Shown here piece by piece: positions 22,647 through 31,114 of a DNA stretch of 50,072 bases. The notes beneath the pieces were generated by a model that did not search any database, was not told the origin of the DNA, and saw only the letters and a list, made by a program, of their open reading frames with translations. The DNA is taken from positions 1-50,072 of the forward strand of contig JAVBOC010000007.1 of assembly GCA_031550975.1 (NCBI GenBank). Direction: 5' to 3'. Made by a program: the position numbers and the translations under genes. Each line of letters begins with the position of its first letter. Position 1 is the stretch's first letter. Source of the stretch: UBA947 sp031550975 (GTDB taxonomy: Bacteria; Cyanobacteriota; Vampirovibrionia; Gastranaerophilales; Gastranaerophilaceae).

Positions 22647-22745
22647 TTGTTATCCTGAACTTGATTCAGGATCCGGCACCGTCAAGTTATTACAAAGCCG
22701 CCCAAATGCTCAATAATGGATTGCTTTGCAGAGCTCGCAATGACA
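22647..22745. repeat. Dispersed palindromic repeat (TGTTATCCTGAACTTG family)
   Basis: Opens TTATCCTGAACTTGATTCAG and closes GCTCGCAATGACATGG, just before the rluD ribosome site. It is a hybrid of the two common families in this window. Confidence 0.7.
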
Positions 22746-22761
22746 TGGAGAAAAAGATAAG

Positions 22762-23673
22762 TTGATAATCTATGCAGACGAAAACGATGAAAATAAGCGC
22801 CTAGACAGCTATCTTTCTGAAATGCTTGAGGATTTATCGCGCTCGAAAGTTCAGTCTTTAATAAAAGGGGGCGTGGTTCTGGTCAATGGTGTCGTAAAGA
22901 AGTCGTCTTATTCGTTAAGAGCAAACGATAAGATAGAGTTTGAAGTGCCGGAGCAAAACAAGATCGAAATCCCTGCGCAGGAAATTGGTTTAGATATTGT
23001 TTACGAAGACGAAAATATGCTTGTGGTGAACAAACCGTCCGGCATGTTGACTCACCCCAGTACAATTGAACGCGAAAATACCCTTGTAAACGCACTATTG
23101 TTTAAATACGGCAAAAATTTGTCTGACGTTAACGGTGAACTCCGTCCGGGGATTCTGCACCGACTTGATAGAAATACGTCAGGGCTTTTGATGATAGCAA
23201 AAAACAACAAAGCACATGAGTTTTTGGCAAAACAAATCAAAGACCGCACCATTGTAAAAAAATACCGCGCGGTTGTAAAAGGCAATTTTGAAAAGGACGA
23301 ATTCACGATTAATTTACCCCTTGGCAGGCACCCAAAGCAGCCGCACAAAATGGCCGTTACAGAGGGCGGCAAGGGCAAAGAAAGCCTGACAGGGGTAAAA
23401 GTTTTGCAGCGATTTAAAGAATTTAACTATTTGGAATTAGACCTCATTACAGGGCGTACACATCAAATAAGAGTGCATTTGAGCCATCTCAAGCACCCAA
23501 TTTATAACGATACTTTATACGGCAGTGGTGAAGGCAAAGTCAAGACGCAAGAACAAGTTCTTCAATCCTTTTACCTGCGCTTTACAAAACCATTTGGGAA
23601 TGAGATAATCGAGTTAGAGATTGAGCCTGATGAGAAAATCAAAAAGGTTCTGAACTATTTACAAAATACATAA
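22762..23673 (+). CDS. rluD: RluD-family 23S rRNA pseudouridine synthase
   Basis: It converts uridines in 23S rRNA (RluD: the helix 69 loop) to pseudouridine. The 303-residue protein has an N-terminal S4 RNA-binding domain (1-62) and the catalytic motif HRLDRNTSGL with D136. The later blocks are KKYRAVVKG and GRTHQIRVHL. The start is TTG; GGAG lies about 12 bases upstream, a little far. It lies downstream of lspA, as in many bacteria. RluC-like activity cannot be excluded. Confidence 0.9.
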   Translation: MIIYADENDENKRLDSYLSEMLEDLSRSKVQSLIKGGVVLVNGVVKKSSYSLRANDKIEFEVPEQNKIEIPAQEIGLDIVYEDENMLVVNKPSGMLTHPSTIERENTLVNALLFKYGKNLSDVNGELRPGILHRLDRNTSGLLMIAKNNKAHEFLAKQIKDRTIVKKYRAVVKGNFEKDEFTINLPLGRHPKQPHKMAVTEGGKGKESLTGVKVLQRFKEFNYLELDLITGRTHQIRVHLSHLKHPIYNDTLYGSGEGKVKTQEQVLQSFYLRFTKPFGNEIIELEIEPDEKIKKVLNYLQNT

Positions 23674-23679
23674 ACCGTT

Positions 23680-23768
23680 TGTCATCCTGAACTTGATTCA
23701 GGATCTATCCATCGTTTGGGTCTTAGCCAATAGTCCAGGTGCCAGATTCCGGATAAAGCGTTGAATGA
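23680..23768. repeat. Dispersed palindromic repeat (TGTCATCCTGAACTTG family)
   Basis: Begins TGTCATCCTGAACTTGATTC and ends GAATGACA, between rluD and the next small gene. Confidence 0.75.
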
Positions 23769-23795
23769 CAAAACGGATGATAAGGGAGACAAATT

Positions 23796-24017
23796 TTGAA
23801 TTACTATTATATAATCGCATTTGCAGCAGGATTACTCATCGGCGCAGGCTGGCTTGGGTTCTTGTATTTGCAGTTGAAAAAGAAAACCGCAGCTTACGAG
23901 CGAAGATTAGAAAAAACCTCTGTCGAAAGCTCCTCCAGTTCTTCGCGCGTGGAAGTGTTGGAAGCAAAAATTAAGGTACTTGAAAAAGCCCTTGATGATG
24001 CAATCAACAGAGGCTAG
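23796..24017 (+). CDS. Single-span membrane protein with coiled coil
   Basis: The 73-residue protein starts at TTG with GGGAG 7 bases upstream. One membrane helix (about 5-26, IIAFAAGLLIGAGWLGFLYL) is followed by a basic stop, a Ser run and a coiled coil (EVLEAKIKVLEKALDDAI). It is probably a small membrane-anchored coiled-coil protein facing the cytoplasm. Convergent with the YtxH cluster. Confidence 0.6.
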   Translation: MNYYYIIAFAAGLLIGAGWLGFLYLQLKKKTAAYERRLEKTSVESSSSSSRVEVLEAKIKVLEKALDDAINRG

Positions 24018-24072
24018 AAACTAGGGATTAGAGACCAGTCATTGCGAGGCTTTAGCCGAAGCAATCCAGGGG
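24016..24072. repeat. Heptamer array plus TCATTGCGAGGC repeat
   Basis: AACTAGGGATTAGAGACCAG followed by TCATTGCGAGGC...GCAATCCAGG. No terminator for the minus-strand cluster was recognised here. Confidence 0.6.
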
Positions 24073-24109
24073 TAAATATAATGTCTTTTAAACAAGTCCA
24101 ATTTCGGTA

Positions 24110-24394
24110 CTAATCGTGATGTTCTTCTTTTTTAGATTTCTTTTGGTTATCGATTAATTTTTGGATTTTATTTTGGATTTCTTCGCCTTTTTTCTGGATA
24201 TCAGAAACAACGTCGTCCGCTTTATTTTGGATTTCTTTTACGGTTTCGTCTGCGCGTTTTAGCAAATCTTTAGTTGATTCGCATAATTCTGCACGTGTTT
24301 CTTCGCCTGATTTAGGAGCAAGTAAAATACCTGCAATAGCGCCGATTGCGCCGCCTATAATCATACCTGTTAAAAATTTACCTGTTGATGACAT
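24110..24394 (-). CDS. YtxH-domain protein
   Basis: The 94-residue protein has an N-terminal Gly-rich membrane segment with the YtxH signature (FLTGMIIGGAIGAIAGILLAPKSGEETRAEL). A long Lys/Glu coiled coil and a basic tail follow. YtxH proteins are small envelope or stress proteins of uncertain job. GGAG is just upstream of the start. It is last in a four-gene minus-strand cluster with DUF948 and a second YtxH protein. Confidence 0.85.
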   Translation of the reverse strand: MSSTGKFLTGMIIGGAIGAIAGILLAPKSGEETRAELCESTKDLLKRADETVKEIQNKADDVVSDIQKKGEEIQNKIQKLIDNQKKSKKEEHHD

Positions 24395-24422
24395 GTCGGG
24401 GTCTCCTTTCTTGGGAACTGAT

Positions 24423-24779
24423 TTATTTCTTTAGTAGCGTAAATACTGTTGTAAATCCTTTGATAATACCGCTAAAAATGGATTCAGTAAGGATTTTTGT
24501 TTTGCCAAAAGTCTTTTCTATTGCGGTTTTGAAGTTGTCTACACCTTGATCGGTGCTTTTAACAATAGCGTTAATCGACGCGAGTGTCTCGTTTAATTCT
24601 TTTAAAGTTGGCTTTAATTCAGAGTTAAGGAGGTCTGAAGTCGCGTTGACGTTCTTTGCTAACGCCGACAAATCAATCAGCAATTTAACCAAGAATCCGC
24701 CAACAATCAGGATTATGATGCCGCTGCTCCAGGCTAAAAATGTTAAACCATTGTTTAAAGATATTTGCGATATGTCCAT
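24423..24779 (-). CDS. DUF948-like membrane protein
   Basis: The 118-residue protein has one membrane helix near residues 15-37 (SSGIIILIVGGFLVKLLIDL). An amphipathic helical region typical of DUF948 (LSALAKNVNATSDLLNSELK) and a hydrophobic C-terminus follow. DUF948 and YtxH genes are often neighbours, as here. Function unknown, probably envelope stress. Confidence 0.8.
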   Translation of the reverse strand: MDISQISLNNGLTFLAWSSGIIILIVGGFLVKLLIDLSALAKNVNATSDLLNSELKPTLKELNETLASINAIVKSTDQGVDNFKTAIEKTFGKTKILTESIFSGIIKGFTTVFTLLKK

Positions 24780-24832
24780 ATTAAACTTCCTTTATCTGCG
24801 TGTAATTAGGTGTTTTGGCGTTTCAGTCCAAA

Positions 24833-25138
24833 TCACCACTCGCCTTCGCCGGTTTCAAGCTCTTTTGCTTTGCGAAGTTTTCTTGATTTTATCATATTGA
24901 TAAGTTTTTTAAATTGTCGTTCCAGCTTATATCTTGTAAGCTCGACGTTTTCCATAGCTTCTTTTTTAGCTTCATTTATCGCCGGTGAGTTTTCTTCGTA
25001 GAATTTTTCAGCAGCTTCTTTAAGTTCGCGTCTGGATTCTTCACCTGATTTTGGAGCCAAAAGAACGCCGGCAAGGATTCCGCCGATAACGCCGCTTATG
25101 ATGCCCATTCCAAATGCAAAAGCTTTATTTTTACTCAT
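24833..25138 (-). CDS. YtxH-domain protein, second copy
   Basis: The 101-residue protein has the YtxH start (GMGIISGVIGGILAGVLLAP, then KSGEESRREL), a charged helix and a basic C-terminal part ending TGEGEW. It is a paralogue of the protein at 24110 (shared LLAPKSGEE block). The ATG is preceded by AGGAC. It lies between the DUF948 protein and a membrane protein on the same strand. Confidence 0.85.
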   Translation of the reverse strand: MSKNKAFAFGMGIISGVIGGILAGVLLAPKSGEESRRELKEAAEKFYEENSPAINEAKKEAMENVELTRYKLERQFKKLINMIKSRKLRKAKELETGEGEW

Positions 25139-25187
25139 TTTTTTGTCCTCGTCTTTCGTAACCTATCTTAACATGTTTTTGGTGAAA

Positions 25188-25556
25188 TTACAAGACTTTC
25201 AGCCCTAAACTGTCCATATATTCAAGCGCTAAAAGCACTACTTGAGAATACGCAGTCATCCGCTTATATTTACCCCTGGCAAAAACAAGAACAAGACATA
25301 GCGCGAAAGTTTTGATTAGTTTTAAAATGTATATTTTTTTCTTCCTGCGAACCATACAAATAACAGAATGTAGGGTCTTTTTGAGGTTATGAACAGTATG
25401 ACGAACTTCGCTCAGCGCTTCTTCAATTTTTGGCATAGCTGCGACCACAGCAATATTCATCGCGCAGACTTTCCTGTCGAGTTTAACAATAAGCCCGACC
25501 AGGGTTGCGCAGATTATCAGTTCTGCTATGAAAATTATGGTGATAAATATGCACAT
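25188..25556 (-). CDS. Small membrane protein heading the YtxH/DUF948 cluster
   Basis: The 122-residue protein has an N-terminal membrane helix (about 3-24), a helical stretch like DUF948 (KIEEALSEVRHTVHNLKKTL) and a second hydrophobic stretch near 80-92. No ribosome site precedes ATG 25556, but a TATAAT lies 8 bases upstream, so the message may be leaderless. An internal ATG (MNIAVVAAMPKIEE) is an alternative start. Function unknown. Confidence 0.55.
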   Translation of the reverse strand: MCIFITIIFIAELIICATLVGLIVKLDRKVCAMNIAVVAAMPKIEEALSEVRHTVHNLKKTLHSVICMVRRKKKIYILKLIKTFALCLVLVFARGKYKRMTAYSQVVLLALEYMDSLGLKVL

Positions 25557-25621
25557 ATTTGTATTATAATTCTAAAGGAGATGAGACAAAATAGGAATAC
25601 ATCAATAGACCTATTTGATAG

Positions 25622-25732
25622 ACAGTGAATAGTGAGTGGTGAATAGTGAATAGATCAACAAAGTTATGAATTATTTATGCGAAGCATCAAATGAACAATT
25701 CACGATTCACAATTTACTATTCACGAAAGGAA
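25622..25732. repeat. Long inverted heptamer array (GTGAATA ... TTCACGA)
   Basis: GTGAATA, GTGAGTG, GTGAATA, GTGAATA on the left and TTCACGA, TTCACAA, TTTACTA, TTCACGA on the right, with TTATGCGAAGCAT at the centre. Near copy of 12752-12850. It lies just upstream of the murT ribosome site. Confidence 0.8.
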
Positions 25733-25736
25733 CAAA

Positions 25737-26924
25737 ATGGGCAAGATAAGATTTTATATAGCGTTAATAGCGGCAAAGCTGGCTTATCTGGCGATTAAGC
25801 TTTTTAGCAAGTCGTCAGGAACCTCATTCCCGGGGGTAGTTGCACTAAAAATTTCCCCGAACTTTCTTTCATATTGCCCGAATTATGTGAAAAAGAAAAA
25901 TATTACAATAACCGGTACGAACGGCAAAACAACAACTTCCGGGCTTGTTGCGCAAATGCTGACAGAGTCGCACCAAAGAGTTGTCCATAATTTCATAGGC
26001 GCGAATATGCTCACAGGTTTTGCGAACGCTTTTGCTCTAAATATTTGGCCGTTCAAACGTTTTGACTACTCTGTAATGGAGTGTGACGAGGGTTATCTGA
26101 CTAAGTTGTACGACTTTATGAAAGCGGATTATTTGATAGTAACAAACCTTTTTGCCGATCAAGTTGACCGTTATGGCGGGATTGAAACAACGACAGCATA
26201 TATAAAAGACGCGATTAGCAAAAACCCTGATTTGAAATTGATTTTAAATGGCGATGACCCGATAGTTTCGACTTTTGGCGCGAATAATCCAACAGTAACT
26301 TTTGGATTTGATAGACAAGATTACGATTATGTTGGTAAGGCGCAAGTTTATGAGGACTATTCGGATTTGCAAGTCACTCACAATGGAATCACTTATGATT
26401 TTAGAGTTAATTTGCAAGGGCGTTATAACGCTTGTAACGCCCTTGGTGCAATTGCGCTGGCGTTTGAGAATGGTTTAAATCAAACTGAAATCCAAAAGGC
26501 TTTTGATAATTATAAAACTATGTTTGGCAGAACCGAAAAACGCTTGATTAAAGGACACCCGACAACTATTCAACTTATTAAAAACCCGGCGGGTACGAAC
26601 GAAGTGCTTAAAACCGTTGATTTGGATTCAAATATAGTAATTGCAATGAATAATAATATTGCTGACGGGTGCGATATTTCCTGGTTTTGGGATGCGCAGT
26701 TTGAATTGCTAAAAGGCGTTACAAAACCGATTGTAACTTCTGGTATGTGCGCAAATGATATGGCAAAACGCCTTCAAGACGCAGGTTTGCCCCAAGAGAA
26801 AATCATTATTGAACCATCAATTAGGAAGGCAGTTGAAATCGCGCTTCAGTCAAGTGACAACGAAAAAGTAACGATTATGCCATCATACACGGCGCTAATG
26901 TCATTAAATTCAGAGAAATTCTAA
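25737..26924 (+). CDS. murT: MurT-like Mur ligase domain protein
   Basis: MurT, with the amidotransferase GatD, amidates lipid II glutamate in bacteria that have the pair. The 395-residue protein has an N-terminal hydrophobic helix, GTSFPGVVALKISPNFL, the ATP loop GTNGKTTT (60-67), DEGYL and the MurT-type DUF1727 C-terminus (GRTEKRLIKG...IAMNNNIADGCDISWFWD). It lacks the four-cysteine ribbon usual in MurT, the central part reading straight from FGFDRQDYDY to LQVTHNG. No gatD follows: the next gene is on the other strand. GAAAGGAA precedes the start. Confidence 0.88.
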   Translation: MGKIRFYIALIAAKLAYLAIKLFSKSSGTSFPGVVALKISPNFLSYCPNYVKKKNITITGTNGKTTTSGLVAQMLTESHQRVVHNFIGANMLTGFANAFALNIWPFKRFDYSVMECDEGYLTKLYDFMKADYLIVTNLFADQVDRYGGIETTTAYIKDAISKNPDLKLILNGDDPIVSTFGANNPTVTFGFDRQDYDYVGKAQVYEDYSDLQVTHNGITYDFRVNLQGRYNACNALGAIALAFENGLNQTEIQKAFDNYKTMFGRTEKRLIKGHPTTIQLIKNPAGTNEVLKTVDLDSNIVIAMNNNIADGCDISWFWDAQFELLKGVTKPIVTSGMCANDMAKRLQDAGLPQEKIIIEPSIRKAVEIALQSSDNEKVTIMPSYTALMSLNSEKF

Positions 26925-26927
26925 ACA

Positions 26928-26967
26928 AAAAAACACGCCGGACGTATTGTCCAAACGTGTTTTTTAT
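26928..26967. terminator. Bidirectional terminator between murT and the 60-residue gene
   Basis: AAAAAACACG and CGTGTTTTTT pair and enclose GGAC/GTCC. It serves the convergent genes on both sides. Confidence 0.85.
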
Positions 26968-26985
26968 AACTCTGTTGTCCGTTTT

Positions 26986-27168
26986 TTAACAACGGAAGCC
27001 ATTTTTGAAATCGGCCCACGCCTCCTTGAAGGCAGTATTGATACTATTATCAATATTTTTTTCCGCAAATATGCTAGTTCCTTGTTGCTTTGCAAACAAA
27101 TTAGCTTGAGCTTGTCCGCCTGCGATAGGCTTATTTGGTTCGTTATTTGGTCCTTGTATTGCTGTCAT
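26986..27168 (-). CDS. 60-residue protein, unrecognised
   Basis: I start at ATG 27168 (GAGAGGAC just upstream, MTAIQGPNNEPNKPIAGG); a longer frame from 27285 would include the promoter. The N-terminal half is Pro/Gln/Asn-rich and the C-terminal half helical (INTAFKEAWADFKNGFRC). Its promoter has an RpaB-like box and TATATATA -10. It is one of a set of small lineage genes with this promoter type. Confidence 0.6.
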   Translation of the reverse strand: MTAIQGPNNEPNKPIAGGQAQANLFAKQQGTSIFAEKNIDNSINTAFKEAWADFKNGFRC

Positions 27169-27211
27169 AATCTTGTCCTCTCTAGTTAACTCTTTTTCAC
27201 ACACAGTTGTC

Positions 27212-27279
27212 TTATATATATAAAGTATATATTTCCATGCCAATTTCAAATATGTCAGCAATCGTAACATTTGTTTACA
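27212..27279 (-). promoter_or_regulatory. RpaB/HLR1-like box and TATATATA promoter
   Basis: On the minus strand TGTAAA (27279-27274), N4, TGTTAC (27269-27264): period 10. TACTTTATATATATAAG follows, the TATATA starting 42 bases after the box. Confidence 0.65.
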
Positions 27280-27372
27280 CGTCACAGCTGCTCTGCTAAA
27301 TGAGTCTAGTCTAGCGACCCGATTGAAATTTTTATATTATTGTGTTTTTATAATGTGAAACAGGAGGCGAGT

Positions 27373-28083
27373 ATGCTTTTAGGAGTAAATATTGATCATA
27401 TAGCAACTTTGAGAAATGCGCGCGGCGGGGTTGAACCTGATCCGATTGCGGGTGCGTTGTTGTGCGAAGAAAACGGCGCAGATTCAATCACGGCACATCT
27501 TCGTGAGGATAGACGCCATATTAAAGACGAGGATATTTACAACCTTGCAAAGAGCATTAAAACCAGCCTGAATTTAGAAATGGCGATGAACGATGAGATT
27601 CGTGACATAGCACTTTTTGTTGAGCCTCGTGCGATTTGCCTTGTGCCTGAGCGCCGCGAAGAAGTTACAACAGAAGGCGGATTAGATGTTGCTGGACAGT
27701 TTGAATGTGTGCGTGAATTTATCAAGCCGTTAGTTGATAAAGGAATTTTGGTAAGTCTTTTCATTGACCCGGATATGGCGCAAGTCCGCGCAGCAGTGAA
27801 TTCGGGTGCACAGTTTATTGAACTCCACACAGGTGCTTTTGCTGAAGCCTTTGGGACGGCGAATGAAGGAAGTGAGTTTACGGCACTAAAAATGGCAGCA
27901 GAATTTGCCCAATCGCAAGGGCTAAGAGTCAATGCAGGTCACGGTTTGAACTACGAAAACGTTTGCAGAATGCATGAAATCCCGGGACTGGTTGAATTAA
28001 ATATCGGTCACAGCATAATCTCGCGGGCTGTTTTTACGGGATTACCCGAGGCTGTCAAAAAGATGTCTAAACTGGTAAAATAA
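27373..28083 (+). CDS. pdxJ: Pyridoxine 5'-phosphate synthase
   Basis: PdxJ condenses 1-deoxyxylulose 5-phosphate with an aminoacetone phosphate to make pyridoxine 5'-phosphate. I start at ATG 27373 (GGAGG 5-6 bases upstream), giving 236 residues, the family length; an ATG 33 bases earlier lacks a ribosome site. Family blocks seen are GVNIDHIATLRNARGG, ITAHLREDRRHI, LVPERREEVTTEGGLD, VSLFIDPD, ELHTG and VNAGHGLNYEN. It stands between repeats. Confidence 0.96.
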   Translation: MLLGVNIDHIATLRNARGGVEPDPIAGALLCEENGADSITAHLREDRRHIKDEDIYNLAKSIKTSLNLEMAMNDEIRDIALFVEPRAICLVPERREEVTTEGGLDVAGQFECVREFIKPLVDKGILVSLFIDPDMAQVRAAVNSGAQFIELHTGAFAEAFGTANEGSEFTALKMAAEFAQSQGLRVNAGHGLNYENVCRMHEIPGLVELNIGHSIISRAVFTGLPEAVKKMSKLVK

Positions 28084-28093
28084 ATAAAAGTTC

Positions 28094-28240
28094 TTGTCAT
28101 CCTGAACTTGATTCAGGATCTTCCACTTGCACGTCTCGGGTAAATCTTAATGGTGGAAGATTCCGAATTAAATTCGGAATGACAGGAGGGATACAAGAAT
28201 AATCACGACCTCTTTCGTAGAGCGAGGATAAGGTGAGGGA
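28094..28240. repeat. Two dispersed repeats between pdxJ and the leuS operon
   Basis: A TGTCATCCTGAACTTG-type palindrome (28094-28186) closing GGAATGACAGG, then CCTC...GAGCGAGG...GGTGAGGG (28205-28240), related to the family at 2226 and in nadE. Confidence 0.6.
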
Positions 28241-28246
28241 AATGGA

Positions 28247-28561
28247 ATGAAAACTGAAAAAGAAATTATAGAAGAAATGCAGCTGGTAGTGGCGCAAATG
28301 GTGGAAGATGACATCGAGGAAAACCCCGATATCGTAAACGATTTTTTCGAATGCGATTGCTGTGGTGAGGAAAAGTGTACGGCTGGATCCATTGAATACA
28401 GCGGTTACAGACTTTGTAATGACTGCGTTTTGATTGCAGAAACCAGTTTTGCGCTCAACAAAATCTCCTCCATTGAAGAGCTTTTAGACAGATACGAAGA
28501 CCGCAACTTGAATGCTTTGTGCGATTATATAAAACAGGAAGAAAATAGAGAAAATAATTAG
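28247..28561 (+). CDS. Small acidic zinc-ribbon protein
   Basis: The 104-residue protein has an acidic helical N-terminus (EEMQLVVAQMVEDDIEENPD), then CDCCGEEKC and, 20 residues on, CNDC. This is a likely four-cysteine zinc site. It ends with an acidic helical tail. GAGGG precedes the ATG. It lies 53 bases upstream of leuS. No named family was recognised; a regulatory or RNA-related role is only a guess from the ribbon. Confidence 0.65.
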   Translation: MKTEKEIIEEMQLVVAQMVEDDIEENPDIVNDFFECDCCGEEKCTAGSIEYSGYRLCNDCVLIAETSFALNKISSIEELLDRYEDRNLNALCDYIKQEENRENN

Positions 28562-28614
28562 TCTCCACGGTATGTTTACGATATAATATTGCTTAATAGT
28601 ACAAGGAGCATAGC

Positions 28615-31110
28615 ATGAAAGAAACGTATTACCCGCAAGAGATTGAGAAGAAGTGGCAAAAGATTTGGGATGATACAGGTGCGTTTAAAACACCTGATAA
28701 AAGCGACAAGCCGAAATATTATGCGCTGTCTATGTTCCCGTATCCGTCCGGCAGACTGCATATGGGACATGTGCGTAACTATACTATAACCGACGTTATC
28801 GCGCGATTTAAAAAAGCTCAAGGGTTCAATGTCCTTCATCCGATGGGGTGGGATAGTTTTGGGTTGCCTGCTGAAAATGCTGCGATGAAACAAGGTGCAA
28901 ATCCAGGCGTTTGGACAGACGAAAACATCGCTTATATGACGCAGCAGTTAAAGATGCTTGGACTTTCATATGATTGGGATAGAGAAATTGCGACTTGCAA
29001 ACCGGATTATTACAAGTGGACGCAGTGGTTGTTTTTGCAATTCTATAAAAAAGGTTTGGCATATAAAAAAGAAGCAGCGGTAAACTGGTGCGAGGATTGC
29101 GCGACTGTGCTTGCAAATGAGCAAGTAATCGACGGCAAATGCTGGAGATGCGACCAACTTGTAGAGAAAAAATATTTGTCGCAATGGTTCTTGAAAATCA
29201 CTGATTACGCGGAAGTTCTTTTGCAGGATTTGGATAAATTACCGGGCTGGGGTGATAATGTAAAAACTATGCAGGCAAACTGGATTGGCAAATCGCAAGG
29301 TGCGATTTTGAAATTCAAAGTTGTGGAAAATGATTTGGAAATCCCTGCCTTGGAAATCCCTGTTTATACAACACGTCCTGACACGGTTTACGGGATAACT
29401 TATCTTGTCGTAGCACCGGAATACTGTGATATTGAAGGGTTAACAACAGCTGAAAACAAAACTGCGGTTGAAGAATACCGCGCGAATGCCCGCAAAATGA
29501 CAGAAATTGAAAGACTCTCAACTGAGCGCACAAAAACGGGTGTGCCATTAGGAACGCACGCGATTAATCCGTTTACAGGCGAAAAATTCCCGTTGTGGAC
29601 AGCGGATTATGCATTGGCTGAATACGGAACTGGGGCTGTTATGGCGGTTCCGGCGCACGATTTGCGCGACTATGAGTTTGCGACAAAATACAACCTGCCG
29701 ATTAAAGAAGTTATCCAGGGCGGAGATGTTTCAAAAGAAGCTTATGTTGAACCGGGCGTGATGGTAAATTCTGATGAATTCAACGGAATGAGCAATGAAA
29801 AAGCTAAAAAAGCGATTACGCAAAAAGCGGTTGACGGTGGGTTTGGGGAATTTAAAACCCAGTACAGGCTGCGCGACTGGCTTATTTCACGCCAAAGATA
29901 TTGGGGCGCACCGATTCCGATGGTCTATTGTGAGAAGTGCGGAATCCAACCTGTAGCTGAAGAACAGCTGCCTGTGTTGTTGCCGGAAGACGTTGACTTT
30001 AAAGTCGTAGGCAAATCTCCAATTTTGACTTCAAAAACATTTTTAGACACAACTTGCCCTTGTTGTGGCGGGGCTGCGAAGCGTGAAACTGACACGATGG
30101 ATACTTTCATCTGCTCTAGCTGGTATTATTTGCGTTTTGCAGATCCAAAGAATGCCGAAAAACCTTTTACAAAAGAACTCGCAAACCAGTGGCTGCCTGT
30201 CGACCAGTATGTTGGCGGAATTGAGCATGCGATTTTGCACTTGCTTTATTCAAGATTTTTCACAAAAGCCTTGCGCGATATGGGCTTGTTGGATTTTGAC
30301 GAGCCTTTTGCAAACTTGCTCACTCAGGGGATGGTTTTAAAAGACGGATCGAAAATGTCCAAATCTAAAGGCAATACGGTTGATCCGGATGAAATTTTTG
30401 AAAACTACGGAGCGGATACCGCGAGATTATTTATCTTGTCCGATTCCCCGCCGGCACGTGATTTTGACTGGTCTGACGCGGGTGTTGAGGGGTGTTATAA
30501 ATTCCTAAACCGTGTGTGGCGTTTAATTTCATCAAATGCTGAAAATATAAACCATTCAACTATTCAACCATTTAACCATTCAACTTTGAAAAAAGAAAAT
30601 GACGACCTTGTGCGCAACGTTCACATGGCTATTAAAGGTGTCACAAATGACATTTCAAACGATTTTCAGTTCAATACGGTAATCTCAAAATACCGCGAAC
30701 TCACCAATGCAATCTACGATTGGCGGGGCAAGGTGACCAATGATGACTTGTCTGATGAAGATAAGTCAGTTTTAAGTTTTGCGATTGTTTCGTTGATTAA
30801 ACTTATGTCGCCTGTAACTCCACACCTTTGCGAAGAAGCTTGGACAGAGCTTGGCAGGGAAGGTTCAATCCACGATCAGCCTTGGGCGCAGTGGGACGAA
30901 AACCTTGCAAAAGCAAGCTCAATCACGCTTGTTGTTCAAGTTAACGGCAAATTAAGAGACAAAATTGAAGTCGATGAGGCTTGCGGCGAAGAAGAATTAA
31001 AACAAACAGCACTTGCTAGCGCTAAGGTTCAAGAATTTACCGGCGGCAAAGAAATCGTTAAGGTAATTGTTGTACCGAAAAAATTAGTAAATATCGTGGT
31101 GAAGGGGTAA
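28615..31110 (+). CDS. leuS: Leucyl-tRNA synthetase
   Basis: LeuRS charges tRNA-Leu; a tRNA-Leu gene is in this window. The 831-residue class I enzyme has HMGH (49-52), the editing domain with YTTRPDT, and KMSKS near 579-583 (DGSKMSKSKGNTVDP). The anticodon-binding and C-terminal domains are also present. Residues 646-657 (NHSTIQPFNHST) are encoded by an 8-bp tandem repeat that also occurs between genes. It lies in a variable loop at the start of the helical anticodon domain, so function is probably kept. AAGGAG precedes the ATG. It is 4 bases upstream of murC. Confidence 0.97.
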   Translation: MKETYYPQEIEKKWQKIWDDTGAFKTPDKSDKPKYYALSMFPYPSGRLHMGHVRNYTITDVIARFKKAQGFNVLHPMGWDSFGLPAENAAMKQGANPGVWTDENIAYMTQQLKMLGLSYDWDREIATCKPDYYKWTQWLFLQFYKKGLAYKKEAAVNWCEDCATVLANEQVIDGKCWRCDQLVEKKYLSQWFLKITDYAEVLLQDLDKLPGWGDNVKTMQANWIGKSQGAILKFKVVENDLEIPALEIPVYTTRPDTVYGITYLVVAPEYCDIEGLTTAENKTAVEEYRANARKMTEIERLSTERTKTGVPLGTHAINPFTGEKFPLWTADYALAEYGTGAVMAVPAHDLRDYEFATKYNLPIKEVIQGGDVSKEAYVEPGVMVNSDEFNGMSNEKAKKAITQKAVDGGFGEFKTQYRLRDWLISRQRYWGAPIPMVYCEKCGIQPVAEEQLPVLLPEDVDFKVVGKSPILTSKTFLDTTCPCCGGAAKRETDTMDTFICSSWYYLRFADPKNAEKPFTKELANQWLPVDQYVGGIEHAILHLLYSRFFTKALRDMGLLDFDEPFANLLTQGMVLKDGSKMSKSKGNTVDPDEIFENYGADTARLFILSDSPPARDFDWSDAGVEGCYKFLNRVWRLISSNAENINHSTIQPFNHSTLKKENDDLVRNVHMAIKGVTNDISNDFQFNTVISKYRELTNAIYDWRGKVTNDDLSDEDKSVLSFAIVSLIKLMSPVTPHLCEEAWTELGREGSIHDQPWAQWDENLAKASSITLVVQVNGKLRDKIEVDEACGEEELKQTALASAKVQEFTGGKEIVKVIVVPKKLVNIVVKG
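30550..30587. repeat. Octamer tandem repeat inside leuS
   Basis: AACCATTC, AACTATTC, AACCATTT, AACCATTC, then AACTTTGA. Because 8 and 3 share no factor, all three frames of this strand give the same cyclic peptide without stops. Confidence 0.9.
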
Positions 31111-31114
31111 AAAG

